Shown here: positions 1 to 8,094 of the stretch, one piece after another | How positions within the stretch are numbered: the first letter of the stretch is position 1 | Layout of the letters: every line of letters begins with the position of its first letter | Source of the DNA: Pontibacillus yanchengensis Y32 | GTDB taxonomy: Bacteria > Bacillota > Bacilli > Bacillales > BH030062 | DNA length: 32,055 bases | Reading direction: 5' to 3' | Assembly: GCF_000770635.1 (NCBI RefSeq) | Contig: NZ_AVBF01000045.1 | Span: 1 to 32,055 of the forward strand | Notes under the pieces: model-generated | Told to the model about the DNA's origin: nothing | What the model saw: the letters and a program-made list of their open reading frames with translations, nothing else | Database searches by the model: none | Program-made: the position numbers and the translations under genes

Positions 1-480
1 ATGCTTAAACCCCTTTGGTATCAAGGAATTTAGGGTTATAAACAGATTGACTAACCTGTTAACATCATTATACTCAACCTGGCACTAACTACGATGGATC
101 CGTTATCCGACATACCGATGGGCGGAGGGAAATGGTGAGACTCCTGCGGAAGAAGGGACAATGCGAGACCCCACAGAGAGGCGTAGCCGAACGAGGAGGC
201 TTGCATGTTCCTCCGCGGAAAGCGAACCATTTCACCGCAGCCCCTTCCTCATAAAAGGAACAGGTCCAGCCTCACCAGTTATTAAAAATTATGGTGTTTA
301 TATGGAAGAGCATAAAACTATTTTATTATTATATCAACAAAAAACTTTAACACAGCCTGTTAAAAAGGAAAAGCAATTTATGTAATAAGTGAGTATCATT
401 ATAGGAACTGCTAGAAAGAAACCCTCAAATCTGATATTCTAACATTTGTATGAAACAACTGATGAACAAGAGGTGCCTAT
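1..480. other. Noncoding stretch upstream of the glycosylation operon
   Basis: I see no convincing gene here. The only open frame of any size (161-385) runs through the GC-rich repeat, has no ribosome binding site and resembles nothing. Bases 1-114 carry no feature I can name. A ribosome binding site (AGAGGTG, about 469-475) sits just before the first gene at 481. No clear sigma-A promoter was found between 250 and 470, so the promoter of the downstream operon is unassigned. Confidence 0.6.
120..245 (+). repeat. GC-rich Bacillaceae-type intergenic repeat, copy 1
   Basis: This segment is clearly richer in G and C than its AT-rich surroundings. It carries the word pattern I associate with a repeat scattered between genes in many Bacillaceae: GAGACTCCTGCGG, GCGAGACCCCAC, GAGGAGGC and CCGCGGAAAGCGA. 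Its ends fold back on each other: AAATGGT at 130-136 matches ACCATTT at 226-232, and a weaker pair (CCTGCGG at 143-149, CCGCGG at 213-218) lies inside. It would form a long hairpin if transcribed. The identification as a repeat family comes from memory of such words. A second, partial copy in opposite orientation appears at the right edge of the window. Function is unknown. Confidence 0.65.
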
Positions 481-1425
481 ATGGAGAGAATAGCCATTTT
501 GCTTCCTTGCTATAACGAGGAACAGACAATTGGGAAAGTAATTGATGATTTCAAAAAGGAACTTCCCGATTCAACAATTTATGTTTACGACAACAATTCC
601 TCAGACCGTACATCCGAAGTCGCTAAAGAACATGGAGCTATTGTTCGAATGGAATGGCGACAAGGAAAAGGAAATGTAGTCCGCTCCATGTTTCGAGAAA
701 TAGACGCGGACATCTATGTAATGGCTGACGGAGATGATACCTATCCACCTGAATATGTGCATGACCTAATAAGACCTATTCGTGAGCAAAAAGCGAATAT
801 GACAATTGGTGATCGTTTAAGTAATGGTACATATTATGATGAAAACAAACGACAATTTCATGGGTTTGGTAATCGTTTAGTTAAAGGATTGATAAATCGT
901 TTATACAAAGATGACATAACCGATATAATGACTGGATATCGTGCTTTCGACCAGTTATTTGTAAAATCAATGCCTGTTATGAGCTCAGGATTCGCCATTG
1001 AAACAGAAATGAGTATTCATTCCTTGGATAAAAAGTTTCTACTTAAAGAAGTTCCGGTAGATTATCGAGATCGTCCCGAAGGTAGTGAATCAAAGCTGAA
1101 TACCTTCTCAGATGGAATGAAAGTATTACGCATGATTTTTACGTTATTTAAAGAATATAAGCCATTTGTTTTCTTTTCACTATGGACGTTAGTACTTATT
1201 GTGTTAGGACTTATTGTAGGCGTACCTGTTATTTCAGAATTTGTAAATACAGGATATGTATCTAAGATACCTTCTGCTATTCTAGCTACTGGATTTATGA
1301 TTCTTGGTGTCCTTTGCTTTGCTTGTGGTCTGATTTTAGATGTCATGAGTGCCACGAACCGAAAGCAGTATGAACTTGAATTAAATCATTTATATAACCG
1401 AATAAGGGGGAATCAAGATGACTAA
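481..1425 (+). CDS. Family 2 glycosyltransferase, polyprenyl-phosphate sugar synthase type
   Basis: This is a 314-residue GT-A enzyme that probably moves a sugar from a nucleotide donor onto a polyprenyl phosphate at the inner face of the membrane. The N-terminus has the GT2 opening LLPCYNEEQTIG (7-18), the DNNSSD loop (37-42) and the metal-binding acidic motif DGDDTY (83-88). A conserved DIMTGYRAF block near 148-156 is typical of dolichol-phosphate-mannose-synthase-like enzymes. Two membrane helices follow at about 228-252 and 263-287, as in the GtrB/CsbB kind of synthase. Start: ATG with AGAGGTG upstream. The stop overlaps the next start by 8 bases (ATGACTAA), so it is the first gene of a coupled four-gene operon. 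The sugar cannot be read from sequence. Confidence 0.85.
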   Translation: MERIAILLPCYNEEQTIGKVIDDFKKELPDSTIYVYDNNSSDRTSEVAKEHGAIVRMEWRQGKGNVVRSMFREIDADIYVMADGDDTYPPEYVHDLIRPIREQKANMTIGDRLSNGTYYDENKRQFHGFGNRLVKGLINRLYKDDITDIMTGYRAFDQLFVKSMPVMSSGFAIETEMSIHSLDKKFLLKEVPVDYRDRPEGSESKLNTFSDGMKVLRMIFTLFKEYKPFVFFSLWTLVLIVLGLIVGVPVISEFVNTGYVSKIPSAILATGFMILGVLCFACGLILDVMSATNRKQYELELNHLYNRIRGNQDD

Positions 1426-3157
1426 CCTCTCCCCAATTATAAGAGTAATGGTATCTGTAGTAGTCAGTTTAATTGCTACTGCAGGTATCATTTCTTTCTA
1501 TGAGCCTTTTTATCCGTTTACTATGTTTATTGGTGTCATTTTAATTTGTTTATTTACACTAATAGCTTATAGTGCGAGCAAGTCATTCTCTTGGAATCAT
1601 TCTATACTTTTTTCAAGGCCTCACATGAAATGGGTACTTCCTTTTGGACTTATCTTCCCTGCACTTTTAATGGCGAGTAGTGCACCTGACCAATCCCATA
1701 TTGAAACATCTATCATGTTTGTGATTGTGTACTTCGTTACATATTTAGTCTATATGTGTTTGTCCTTTATTGGGATGTCCAAACTGATACACTTAGATGC
1801 AAGTGGGAAATCAAGCAAATATAGCTTTAGTATTTATTTAGTTATTCCATTTGTAACTTGGATGGTTTATTTTATTGCCTTTTTCCCAGCTACAATGACT
1901 CCAGATTCTCTTTCCCAATGGGGTCAAGCGCATTCCTATGATTGGAGTAACTGGCACCCTCTCGTACACACTTGGCTTTTGACCGTACTTGTTCAAATTT
2001 GGGATTCACCTGGTGTTCTAGCTTTATTCCAAGTCTTTATGATGGCATTGGTTTGGGCTTATGGTATGAAATCCATTGAAAAACGTGGTGTATCATTTGT
2101 TTGGCTTAGCTTATTTACGGTCTTAGTTGCTGCTTGGCCAGTACTTGGAATCTATTCTATTTCATTATGGAAAGACGTTCTTTATAGTATTGTGCTGTTC
2201 TTATTCTGTGTGCTAACGTTTAATATCGTCTTCACTAGAGGAGTATGGCTAACGCAAAAAAGTAATTTACTTCTATTATTTGTTACATCTCTTGGGGTAG
2301 CTTTTTTCCGCCATAATGGCTTTCCTGTCTTTCTAGTAATGGGGATACTGCTTCTAATCGTTTTTCGACAACACTGGAAGCCGCTCCTTGCTAATTTTAT
2401 AGCCGTTTTAGCCATATACCTTGTAGTTACTGGACCTATATTTACTGCTCTAGATGTACGACCTACTGAAGCTAAAGAAGCCTTAGGCATCCCAACACAA
2501 CAAATGGCTAATATTGTTATCAATGGAGATCTGACAGAAGATCAAGAAGCATATGTTTCGAATGTTATGCCACTTCCAATGTGGGAGAAGTTTTATCATC
2601 CTTACAAGGTGGATCCAATTAAATTTTCTGGTGAATACGATGATACATTTATCGCGAATGATTTAGGTGCTTTTTTAAAAGTTTGGTCAGGAATGGTTAT
2701 CCAAAATCCTGGTTTAGCCATTGAAGCTTTTCTTAAGGAAACTTCTATTGTATGGCAAATGCACGAACCAGAAAAACCTGGGTACACTTCAAACTTTTTA
2801 ACTTACATTTATAAAGATAACGAGTATGGCCTGGAAAATAAGATATTCTTCCCAACTATTACATCGAACGTAAAAGAGTACTTGGAGGATAGTGAAAAGA
2901 ATTTTCTAACAACGATTTGGAGACCAGCTAGTTATTTATTTGCGATAGTATTCCTAACCTTTACTGCATGGATGAAATTTAATAGACGAGCTAGCGTTTG
3001 GCTTATTTCCTTACCTGTTCTATTGAATGTTGGCTCTGTTGCTGCTACTCTACCAGCTCAAGATTTTAGATATCTATTTTCCAATGTTCCACTCGCGCTT
3101 TTCTTAATCGCGATGATATGGATTGGTCAATCAAAGATGAGTGATGCTCATGAGTAG
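1418..3157 (+). CDS. DUF6020-like polytopic membrane protein, possible GT-C glycosyltransferase
   Basis: This 579-residue protein is mostly hydrophobic, with roughly a dozen membrane segments. A stretch near 157-190 (TPDSLSQWGQ followed by DWSNWHPLVHTW) resembles the first extracytoplasmic loop of DUF6020-type proteins, where acidic, Trp and His residues cluster as in GT-C transferases. A large loop of about 140 residues near 350-490 would lie outside the membrane before the last helices. GT-C enzymes use lipid-linked sugars on the outer face; next to a polyprenyl-phosphate sugar synthase, that is the natural role. It starts inside the end of the upstream gene with AGGGGG ahead, and its own stop is overlapped by the following gene. 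The family assignment is from memory, and the activity and acceptor are inferred. Confidence 0.7.
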   Translation: MTNLSPIIRVMVSVVVSLIATAGIISFYEPFYPFTMFIGVILICLFTLIAYSASKSFSWNHSILFSRPHMKWVLPFGLIFPALLMASSAPDQSHIETSIMFVIVYFVTYLVYMCLSFIGMSKLIHLDASGKSSKYSFSIYLVIPFVTWMVYFIAFFPATMTPDSLSQWGQAHSYDWSNWHPLVHTWLLTVLVQIWDSPGVLALFQVFMMALVWAYGMKSIEKRGVSFVWLSLFTVLVAAWPVLGIYSISLWKDVLYSIVLFLFCVLTFNIVFTRGVWLTQKSNLLLLFVTSLGVAFFRHNGFPVFLVMGILLLIVFRQHWKPLLANFIAVLAIYLVVTGPIFTALDVRPTEAKEALGIPTQQMANIVINGDLTEDQEAYVSNVMPLPMWEKFYHPYKVDPIKFSGEYDDTFIANDLGAFLKVWSGMVIQNPGLAIEAFLKETSIVWQMHEPEKPGYTSNFLTYIYKDNEYGLENKIFFPTITSNVKEYLEDSEKNFLTTIWRPASYLFAIVFLTFTAWMKFNRRASVWLISLPVLLNVGSVAATLPAQDFRYLFSNVPLALFLIAMIWIGQSKMSDAHE

Positions 3158-3497
3158 ATTTACGAGATCAATCAAAAAGAATAGTACTGGCATAATCTTG
3201 ATGACCTTCGCAGCCTTTTTCACCTCATTAGGTCAAATGTTTTGGAAGCTCTCAGATGCAGGAATCAATCTAAATTTAATTGGAGGATTTGGTTTTTATT
3301 TTCTAGGGGCAGTGCTCATGATTGTATCTTTCCGTTTTGGTAGTTTATCTGTCCTACATCCTTTATTAAGTCTTGGGTATGTATTTGCCTTATTCCTGGG
3401 CGTCTTTCTTGTCGGGGAAACAATCGGAATTACACACTTTTCTGGAATACTTCTCATCATTCTAGGAGTCGTTTTAATTGGAGGTGGTGATGATTAG
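3150..3497 (+). CDS. Small EamA/SMR-type membrane protein, likely flippase subunit 1
   Basis: This is about 115 residues with four predicted membrane helices: a QMFWKLSDAG segment after helix 1, GFYFLGAVLMIVSFRFGS, LHPLLSLGYVFALFLGVFLVGE and a C-terminal helix. The LSV-hP-L-(S/G)-Y pattern and the Glu at the end of helix 3 are typical of small multidrug resistance and ArnE/ArnF-like proteins. Three in-frame starts exist (GTG 3141, ATG 3144, ATG 3150). I chose 3150 because it recreates the same 8-base overlap (ATGAGTAG) seen at the other two junctions of this operon; the ribosome binding site is weak, suggesting coupled re-initiation. Together with the next gene it would form a heterodimeric flippase for the lipid-linked sugar. 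This is an inference from context. Confidence 0.75.
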   Translation: MSRFTRSIKKNSTGIILMTFAAFFTSLGQMFWKLSDAGINLNLIGGFGFYFLGAVLMIVSFRFGSLSVLHPLLSLGYVFALFLGVFLVGETIGITHFSGILLIILGVVLIGGGDD

Positions 3498-3816
3498 CCT
3501 TCTTTTGGTTATTTTAATGACGTTGTTCGGCTCACTTGGAGGGTTTTTCTTTAAAAAAGCAGGAGATCACCCATTAGGTTTCAACCTCCCTTTCTTAATG
3601 AAGGTTGGAACAGGAGGTACATTTTATTTAGCTGGAGCACTTCTAAATATTTACCTTTTAACCTTGCTTCCTTATACAGTGGTATATCCAATCACCTCTG
3701 TCACATATATATGGACGATGCTCCTATCTGCTATCTTCTTACATGAAACAATTACAATAAAAAAAGTAATAGGTGTACTTCTCATTTCGGGTGGATCCAT
3801 TCTACTTGTTTTGTAA
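3490..3816 (+). CDS. Small EamA/SMR-type membrane protein, likely flippase subunit 2
   Basis: This is a 108-residue protein of four membrane helices, related in layout to its upstream neighbour: GSLGGFFFKKAGDH after helix 1, then a helix 3 ending in LHETIT, with PYTVVYPITSVTYIW in between (compare LHPLLSLGYVF in the partner). An earlier in-frame TTG at 3478 is less likely, since GGAGGTGG directly precedes the ATG at 3490. The ATG overlaps the previous stop by 8 bases (ATGATTAG). Paired small EamA proteins beside a GT2 enzyme resemble the ArnE/ArnF flippase arrangement, but nothing else of the aminoarabinose pathway is present, so that substrate should not be assumed. Last gene of the operon; a strong terminator follows. 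Confidence 0.75.
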   Translation: MISLLLVILMTLFGSLGGFFFKKAGDHPLGFNLPFLMKVGTGGTFYLAGALLNIYLLTLLPYTVVYPITSVTYIWTMLLSAIFLHETITIKKVIGVLLISGGSILLVL

Positions 3817-3852
3817 TAGGTAAGTCGTAATAGCTCCATTCAACTAATAATG

Positions 3853-3890
3853 AAAAAATGGCGCATCTCTTTTTAGAGTGCGCCATTTTT
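3853..3890. terminator. Bidirectional terminator between glycosylation operon and cysI
   Basis: A hairpin with arms AAAATGGCGCA and TGCGCCATTTT encloses an inner CTCT/AGAG pairing. It is flanked by T-runs in both directions, so it can end the plus-strand operon and the minus-strand cysJI transcript. Confidence 0.9.
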
Positions 3891-3891
3891 A

Positions 3892-5604
3892 TTATTCATG
3901 AAAGTTTGTACCTGACGTAACTTCATTTACATATCCGGCACGAATAACGTAATCACCAAACTTTTCGTTTTCTTGTCTTTCTTTAGCATATTCAAACAAG
4001 ATAGGTTTTAACGTAGTTAGGATTTCTTCCTCCCCTATGTTCTCACGGTATAGTTTATTTAAGCGATCACCAGTAAATCCTGCTCCTAAGTACATATTGT
4101 ACTTTCCAGGACCTTTTCCGATAAAACCAATTTCACCTAAGGCAGGTCGAGCACACCCATTGGGGCAGCCTGTCATACGAATGACAATCTCTTCATCTTT
4201 TAATCCAGCTTCATCCAGTATAGCCTCTATTTTATCAATAAGGGATGGAAGATATCGTTCTGATTCTGCCATTGCCAATCCGCAAGTTGGAAATGCTACA
4301 CAGGCCATAGAATTTCTACGAAGAGCTGAATTTTCCTTCCCATCTGTTAAGCCATATTGTTCTACTAATTGATCGATAGCAGGTTTCATTTCCTCTGTTA
4401 CATTGGATACAACCACATTTTGATTGGGAGTAAGTCGGAAATCCCCTGTGTGGACCTGGGCAATTTCTCGAAGACCTGTCATTAGCTTATAATCTTCTGT
4501 ATCTTTAATCCTTCCATTTTGAATAAATAGCGTTAGATGCCATTTTCCATCACCTTGTACCCAGCCATAACGATCGCCATTATGATCAAAATGGTAGGCA
4601 CGAGCTTTTTCAATATCCCATCCTAGACGATTGTTTAATTCGTTAATGATCCAATCAACGCCATATTTATCGACTGTGTACTTGAAACGAGCATTTTTTC
4701 GTTCATGACGGTTTCCATAATCACGCTGAATCGTTACGATTTTCTCCGCTACATCTACAACTTGATCAACTGGACAAAAGCCAATTACGCGACCTAATTG
4801 TGGATACGTGTCTGTATCCCCGTGTGTCATCCCCATTCCGCCACCTACAGATATGTTAAATCCTTGTAATTTCCCTTCTTCAATGATAGCAATAAATCCA
4901 ATATCTTGACTAAATACGTCCACATCATTAGAAGGTGGTACTGCGACGCCAATTTTGAATTTACGTGGCAGATAGGTAGATCCATAGATTGGCTCTTGCT
5001 CAACTGAATCACGACTATCAATGACTTTTTCTTCATCTAACCATATTTCATGGTAAGCTCTTGTTTGTGGGGTAAGATGATCACTAACTTTTTTGGACCA
5101 CTCATAGACTTCAGCATGTATATCAGATTGATAAGGGTTGGCATTCGCCATTACGTTACGATTCACATCTCCACATGCAGCAATACTATCCATCAACACT
5201 GCATCTATGTCTTGTATTGTTTTCTTCATATTCCATTTCAAAATACCATGCAGTTGAAAAGCCTGTCGTGTCGTCAGCTTAAGTGTTTCATTCCCATACG
5301 TGTTCGCAAGTTTATCCATCGCTAACCATTGTTCAGGCGTTGCTACTCCACCTGGGGCACGGACGCGAATCATAAATTGATAGGCAGGCTCTAGTTTTTG
5401 TTGCTTACGTTCGTTTCGTAGATCTCGATCATCCTGCATGTAGCTACCATGAAACTTTAGTAATTTCGTTTGTTCTTCTGGAATACTTGCTGTAATACGG
5501 TTAGCGAAGTCCTCAACTAGCGTACCTCTTAGGTAGTTACTTTCACTTTTAATACGTTCCATTACATCTAATGCTTTATCTTGCTGACCGTTTTTTGTGC
5601 TCAT
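3892..5604 (-). CDS. cysI: Sulfite reductase [NADPH] hemoprotein beta subunit
   Basis: CysI carries the siroheme and [4Fe-4S] centre that reduces sulfite to sulfide in cysteine synthesis, with electrons from CysJ. At 570 residues it has normal length. The cofactor cysteines are visible as CVAFPTC (C435 and C441) and GCPNGC (C480 and C484), and the arginine/lysine-rich siroheme-sulfite segments are present. An upstream in-frame ATG at 5625 exists, but AGAAAGGGG sits just before the ATG at 5604, so that one was chosen. It lies 20 bases after the cysJ stop and is transcribed with it. Control is from the SAM riboswitch upstream of cysJ. Confidence 0.96.
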   Translation of the reverse strand: MSTKNGQQDKALDVMERIKSESNYLRGTLVEDFANRITASIPEEQTKLLKFHGSYMQDDRDLRNERKQQKLEPAYQFMIRVRAPGGVATPEQWLAMDKLANTYGNETLKLTTRQAFQLHGILKWNMKKTIQDIDAVLMDSIAACGDVNRNVMANANPYQSDIHAEVYEWSKKVSDHLTPQTRAYHEIWLDEEKVIDSRDSVEQEPIYGSTYLPRKFKIGVAVPPSNDVDVFSQDIGFIAIIEEGKLQGFNISVGGGMGMTHGDTDTYPQLGRVIGFCPVDQVVDVAEKIVTIQRDYGNRHERKNARFKYTVDKYGVDWIINELNNRLGWDIEKARAYHFDHNGDRYGWVQGDGKWHLTLFIQNGRIKDTEDYKLMTGLREIAQVHTGDFRLTPNQNVVVSNVTEEMKPAIDQLVEQYGLTDGKENSALRRNSMACVAFPTCGLAMAESERYLPSLIDKIEAILDEAGLKDEEIVIRMTGCPNGCARPALGEIGFIGKGPGKYNMYLGAGFTGDRLNKLYRENIGEEEILTTLKPILFEYAKERQENEKFGDYVIRAGYVNEVTSGTNFHE

Positions 5605-5624
5605 GCTTAAACCCCTTTCTAACA

Positions 5625-7475
5625 TTAATAAACGTCACGTTGATATCGTTTTTGGTTTCTCATATCAGCTAGATAGGCTTCTGCTTCTGCCTCACTCATT
5701 CCGCCTTCACGTTCAAAAATCGTCAACAACGCCGAATTAACATCTTTGGCCATATATTTTTCATCCCCACACACGTACACATATGCTCCAGCTTGAATCC
5801 ATTGATAAAGTTCTTTTCCTTTTTCTAGCATGCGATGCTGCACATATACTTTTTCTTCCGTGTCACGGGAAAAGGCAACATCCATTTTCGTTAAAATCCC
5901 TTCTTTTAGCCACTTTTGCCATTCAATTTGATAGAGGAAATCTGTAACGAAATGCTGTTCCCCAAAGAACAACCATGTGTCCCCTTCTGCATCGTTCTCT
6001 TCCCATTCTTCTAGAAAAGCTCGATAAGGAGCCACACCTGTTCCCGCTCCAATCATGATAACTGGTGTATCTAATGTTTCTGGGAGCTTGAAGTTAGCAT
6101 TTTTCTGAATATAGATTGGTAGAGAATCACCTGGTTGTAATCGTTCAGCACACTGTCCGGAGCAAACCCCCGTACGAGCTCTTCCATGTGCATCATATCT
6201 TAAGGCACCTATAGTAAGGTGCACTTCGTCTGGATTGGCCGTTAAACTACTAGCAATAGAGTATAAACGAGGTGGAAGCTTCCGGAGGTTTTGCACAAAA
6301 TCATTGGCGGAAACGTTCCAAGGTCCAAACTCACGAGCTAAATCAATCAAGTCACGCCCATAAATATATGCCTTTAATTCCTCATTTTTATCAGATTCTA
6401 GTAAGGAATGAAGCTCCTCATGATTGGTTAGCTGAGCCAATTTCTCTAATAACGGTTTTGTTATATTGGTAATCTCATAAGTCGAGGTCAATGCATCTCG
6501 CAACACTTGCTGCTCTCCGTCCTTGCTTACGGTTATGAGTTCTTCTGGATTCCAATTCATTTCTACGATTAAATTGTCGACTAGAACAGGGTCGTTTTCG
6601 GGATATATACCGACTGCGTCTCCAGGTTCAAATGATAATTGTGACCCTTCTAAATCTAATTCTAGATGTCGTGTTTCTTTATTTGATCCTCGCCCATTTA
6701 AATTAAGGTTTTCTAAAATTTCTGCCCTGAATGGGTTTTTCTTAGAATACACAGATTCTGAAGGATTTGAAGGTGCAGGACTTATACCTTCCGAAGACCC
6801 AACTTCCGTATTTGATTGTTTGCTTTGGACTAATTCATTTAAGACACCTTCAAACCATTCATCAGCAGGCTCTTCAAAATCTAAATCACAATCGACTCGT
6901 GGATATAAACGTGTTCCTCCTAATTCTTCTAGTCGCTGATCAAAATCCTTACCTGTTTGACAGAAAAATTCATATGACGTATCTCCTAAAGATAGAATCG
7001 AAAAGCGTAGATTTTCTAGCTCTGGCGCTCGCTTGCTATAAAGGAACTCGTAAAACGTTAGTGCGTTATCAGGAGGTTCACCCTCTCCATGTGTACTGGT
7101 TAAGATAAGTAAATCTTGAACTTTCTTGATGTTCTTTGGTTTAAAGTCATCCAATGAAGTAACAGTTACTTCTAAATTTTTCTCTTGGAGTTTTTGTGTA
7201 AATTCCTCAGCTAACGTTTGTGCATTACCAGTTTGAGATCCGTATAATACTGTAACCTCTCGAGCTGGAGTTTGGCTTGGTTGCTGGGGGATTGCTTGAG
7301 ACTCTGCAGCACCTTGAGCAACAGGTGCATTCGCAGGGGGAGCTTCTGTACTATGTCCTGCAGCAAGGTACCCACTTAGCCAAAGTTTCTGAGATTCTGT
7401 TAACGTCGGGAAAAGTTGATTTAAGAGCTGTACTTGTTCTTCACTAAAAGGACTATTTGTTACTTGAAAATGCAA
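5625..7475 (-). CDS. cysJ: Sulfite reductase [NADPH] flavoprotein alpha subunit
   Basis: CysJ passes electrons from NADPH through FAD and FMN to CysI. Domains in order: a short N-terminal helical region; a flavodoxin-like FMN domain from about residue 74 (LYGSQTGNA); a linker of low complexity; an FAD-binding domain with RLYSIASS (about 403-410) and GVCSG; an NADP-binding domain with [12 protein letters not shown] (about 476-487); and the family's typical end RYQRDVY. Start: the frame opens at GTG 7490, but AGGTGG at 7487-7482 is ideally placed for TTG at 7475. The protein then begins like the Bacillus subtilis protein as I recall it (M-x-x-Q-V-x-NSPF), giving 616 residues. First gene of the S-box-controlled cysJI operon. 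Confidence 0.95.
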   Translation of the reverse strand: MHFQVTNSPFSEEQVQLLNQLFPTLTESQKLWLSGYLAAGHSTEAPPANAPVAQGAAESQAIPQQPSQTPAREVTVLYGSQTGNAQTLAEEFTQKLQEKNLEVTVTSLDDFKPKNIKKVQDLLILTSTHGEGEPPDNALTFYEFLYSKRAPELENLRFSILSLGDTSYEFFCQTGKDFDQRLEELGGTRLYPRVDCDLDFEEPADEWFEGVLNELVQSKQSNTEVGSSEGISPAPSNPSESVYSKKNPFRAEILENLNLNGRGSNKETRHLELDLEGSQLSFEPGDAVGIYPENDPVLVDNLIVEMNWNPEELITVSKDGEQQVLRDALTSTYEITNITKPLLEKLAQLTNHEELHSLLESDKNEELKAYIYGRDLIDLAREFGPWNVSANDFVQNLRKLPPRLYSIASSLTANPDEVHLTIGALRYDAHGRARTGVCSGQCAERLQPGDSLPIYIQKNANFKLPETLDTPVIMIGAGTGVAPYRAFLEEWEENDAEGDTWLFFGEQHFVTDFLYQIEWQKWLKEGILTKMDVAFSRDTEEKVYVQHRMLEKGKELYQWIQAGAYVYVCGDEKYMAKDVNSALLTIFEREGGMSEAEAEAYLADMRNQKRYQRDVY

Positions 7476-7650
7476 ACATACCCACCTCACAAAGGAAAAC
7501 TATTATTTTTATTACTATGAATACCTTTATATATTCATACATTCCATCGCATTGTAATCCGAGTTGTTTAATCGGATTTATGTGTAAAATTATTTCCCTG
7601 CTATCTATGCAGGGATTCTATTCACGTATTTTTGTTCTTCGCTCATTTCA

Positions 7651-7688
7651 AAATGAAAATACCTCTCTTCTACGATAAGAAGAGAGGT
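7651..7688 (-). terminator. Rho-independent terminator of the SAM riboswitch
   Basis: Read on the minus strand, ACCTCTCTTCT (7688-7678) and AGAAGAGAGGT (7671-7661) form a perfect 11-bp stem with a 6-base loop, followed by ATTTTCATTT. It lies between the SAM aptamer and cysJ. Its upstream arm can instead pair with AGAAGAG at 7719-7713, the antiterminator. Confidence 0.9.
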
Positions 7689-7712
7689 ACACATTGTAAC
7701 TATGTAACCGTT

Positions 7713-7844
7713 CTCTTCTCATCCTTCGAAGTGCTTTGTGCACCCGCTGGTATTGGCACAGCTTATGATAACTAAACTATCTAGCTTACAAAACCGATGC
7801 CGAGGTTTCAATGGGCCAGTCCCTCCACCTCTCTAGATAAGAAA
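7713..7844 (-). promoter_or_regulatory. SAM-I riboswitch (S-box) controlling cysJI
   Basis: The minus strand has the S-box core: AGAGGTGGAGGGACTGGCCC, then ATGAAACCTCGGCA-like sequence (here ATTGAAACCTCGGCATCGG), and GTGCCAATACCAGCGGG. The closing P1 helix is visible as CTTATC (7842-7837) with GATGAG (7723-7718). The segment AGAAGAG (7719-7713) overlaps the 3' side of P1 and is complementary to CTCTTCT in the upstream arm of the terminator at 7651-7688. SAM binding stabilises P1 and frees the terminator, turning sulfite reduction off when SAM is high. The family mechanism is established; the pairing scheme is read directly from this sequence. Confidence 0.95.
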
Positions 7845-7884
7845 AAGGGTATAAAAATATTGTTAATATGAATGATTGGTTCAC

Positions 7885-7913
7885 ATAATATGCTGATTCA
7901 GAAGAAAAGTCAA
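7885..7913 (-). promoter_or_regulatory. Sigma-A promoter of the S-box/cysJI transcript
   Basis: On the minus strand TTGACT (7913-7908) and TATTAT (7890-7885) are 17 bases apart. This would start transcription about 35 bases before the aptamer. Confidence 0.75.
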
Positions 7914-8015
7914 TAGATTATTAGAAAATTTATATAATTCTCTACAATGTTAAAGTTTTTCTATACATTATATTCCATATCATCCTCTATCATGCCATGA
8001 ATATTTTATATGTAC

Positions 8016-8051
8016 AAAAAACTTCTTACCTAATCTGGATTAGGTAAGAAG
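8016..8051 (-). terminator. Terminator of the MDR oxidoreductase gene
   Basis: A perfect 13-bp stem, CTTCTTACCTAAT with ATTAGGTAAGAAG around a 4-base loop, is followed on the minus strand by TTTTTTG. It lies about 45 bases after the stop of the minus-strand gene at 8095. Confidence 0.9.
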
Positions 8052-8094
8052 CTAGTTAGTATAATTAGCCAATACTGGAGCATAGGCGCGTTTG

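Noticed and set aside
161-385. 74-residue open frame on the plus strand
   Set aside because: It runs through the GC-rich repeat into AT-rich spacer, has no ribosome binding site and a composition unlike the real genes.
3141-3816. Aminoarabinose (ArnE/ArnF) flippase function for the two small genes
   Set aside because: Only the fold and pairing are alike; no other arn genes are present and a Gram-positive cell has no lipid A. I kept only a general flippase call.
6767-7108. 113-residue plus-strand frame inside cysJ
   Set aside because: It is a shadow of a well-supported gene on the other strand.
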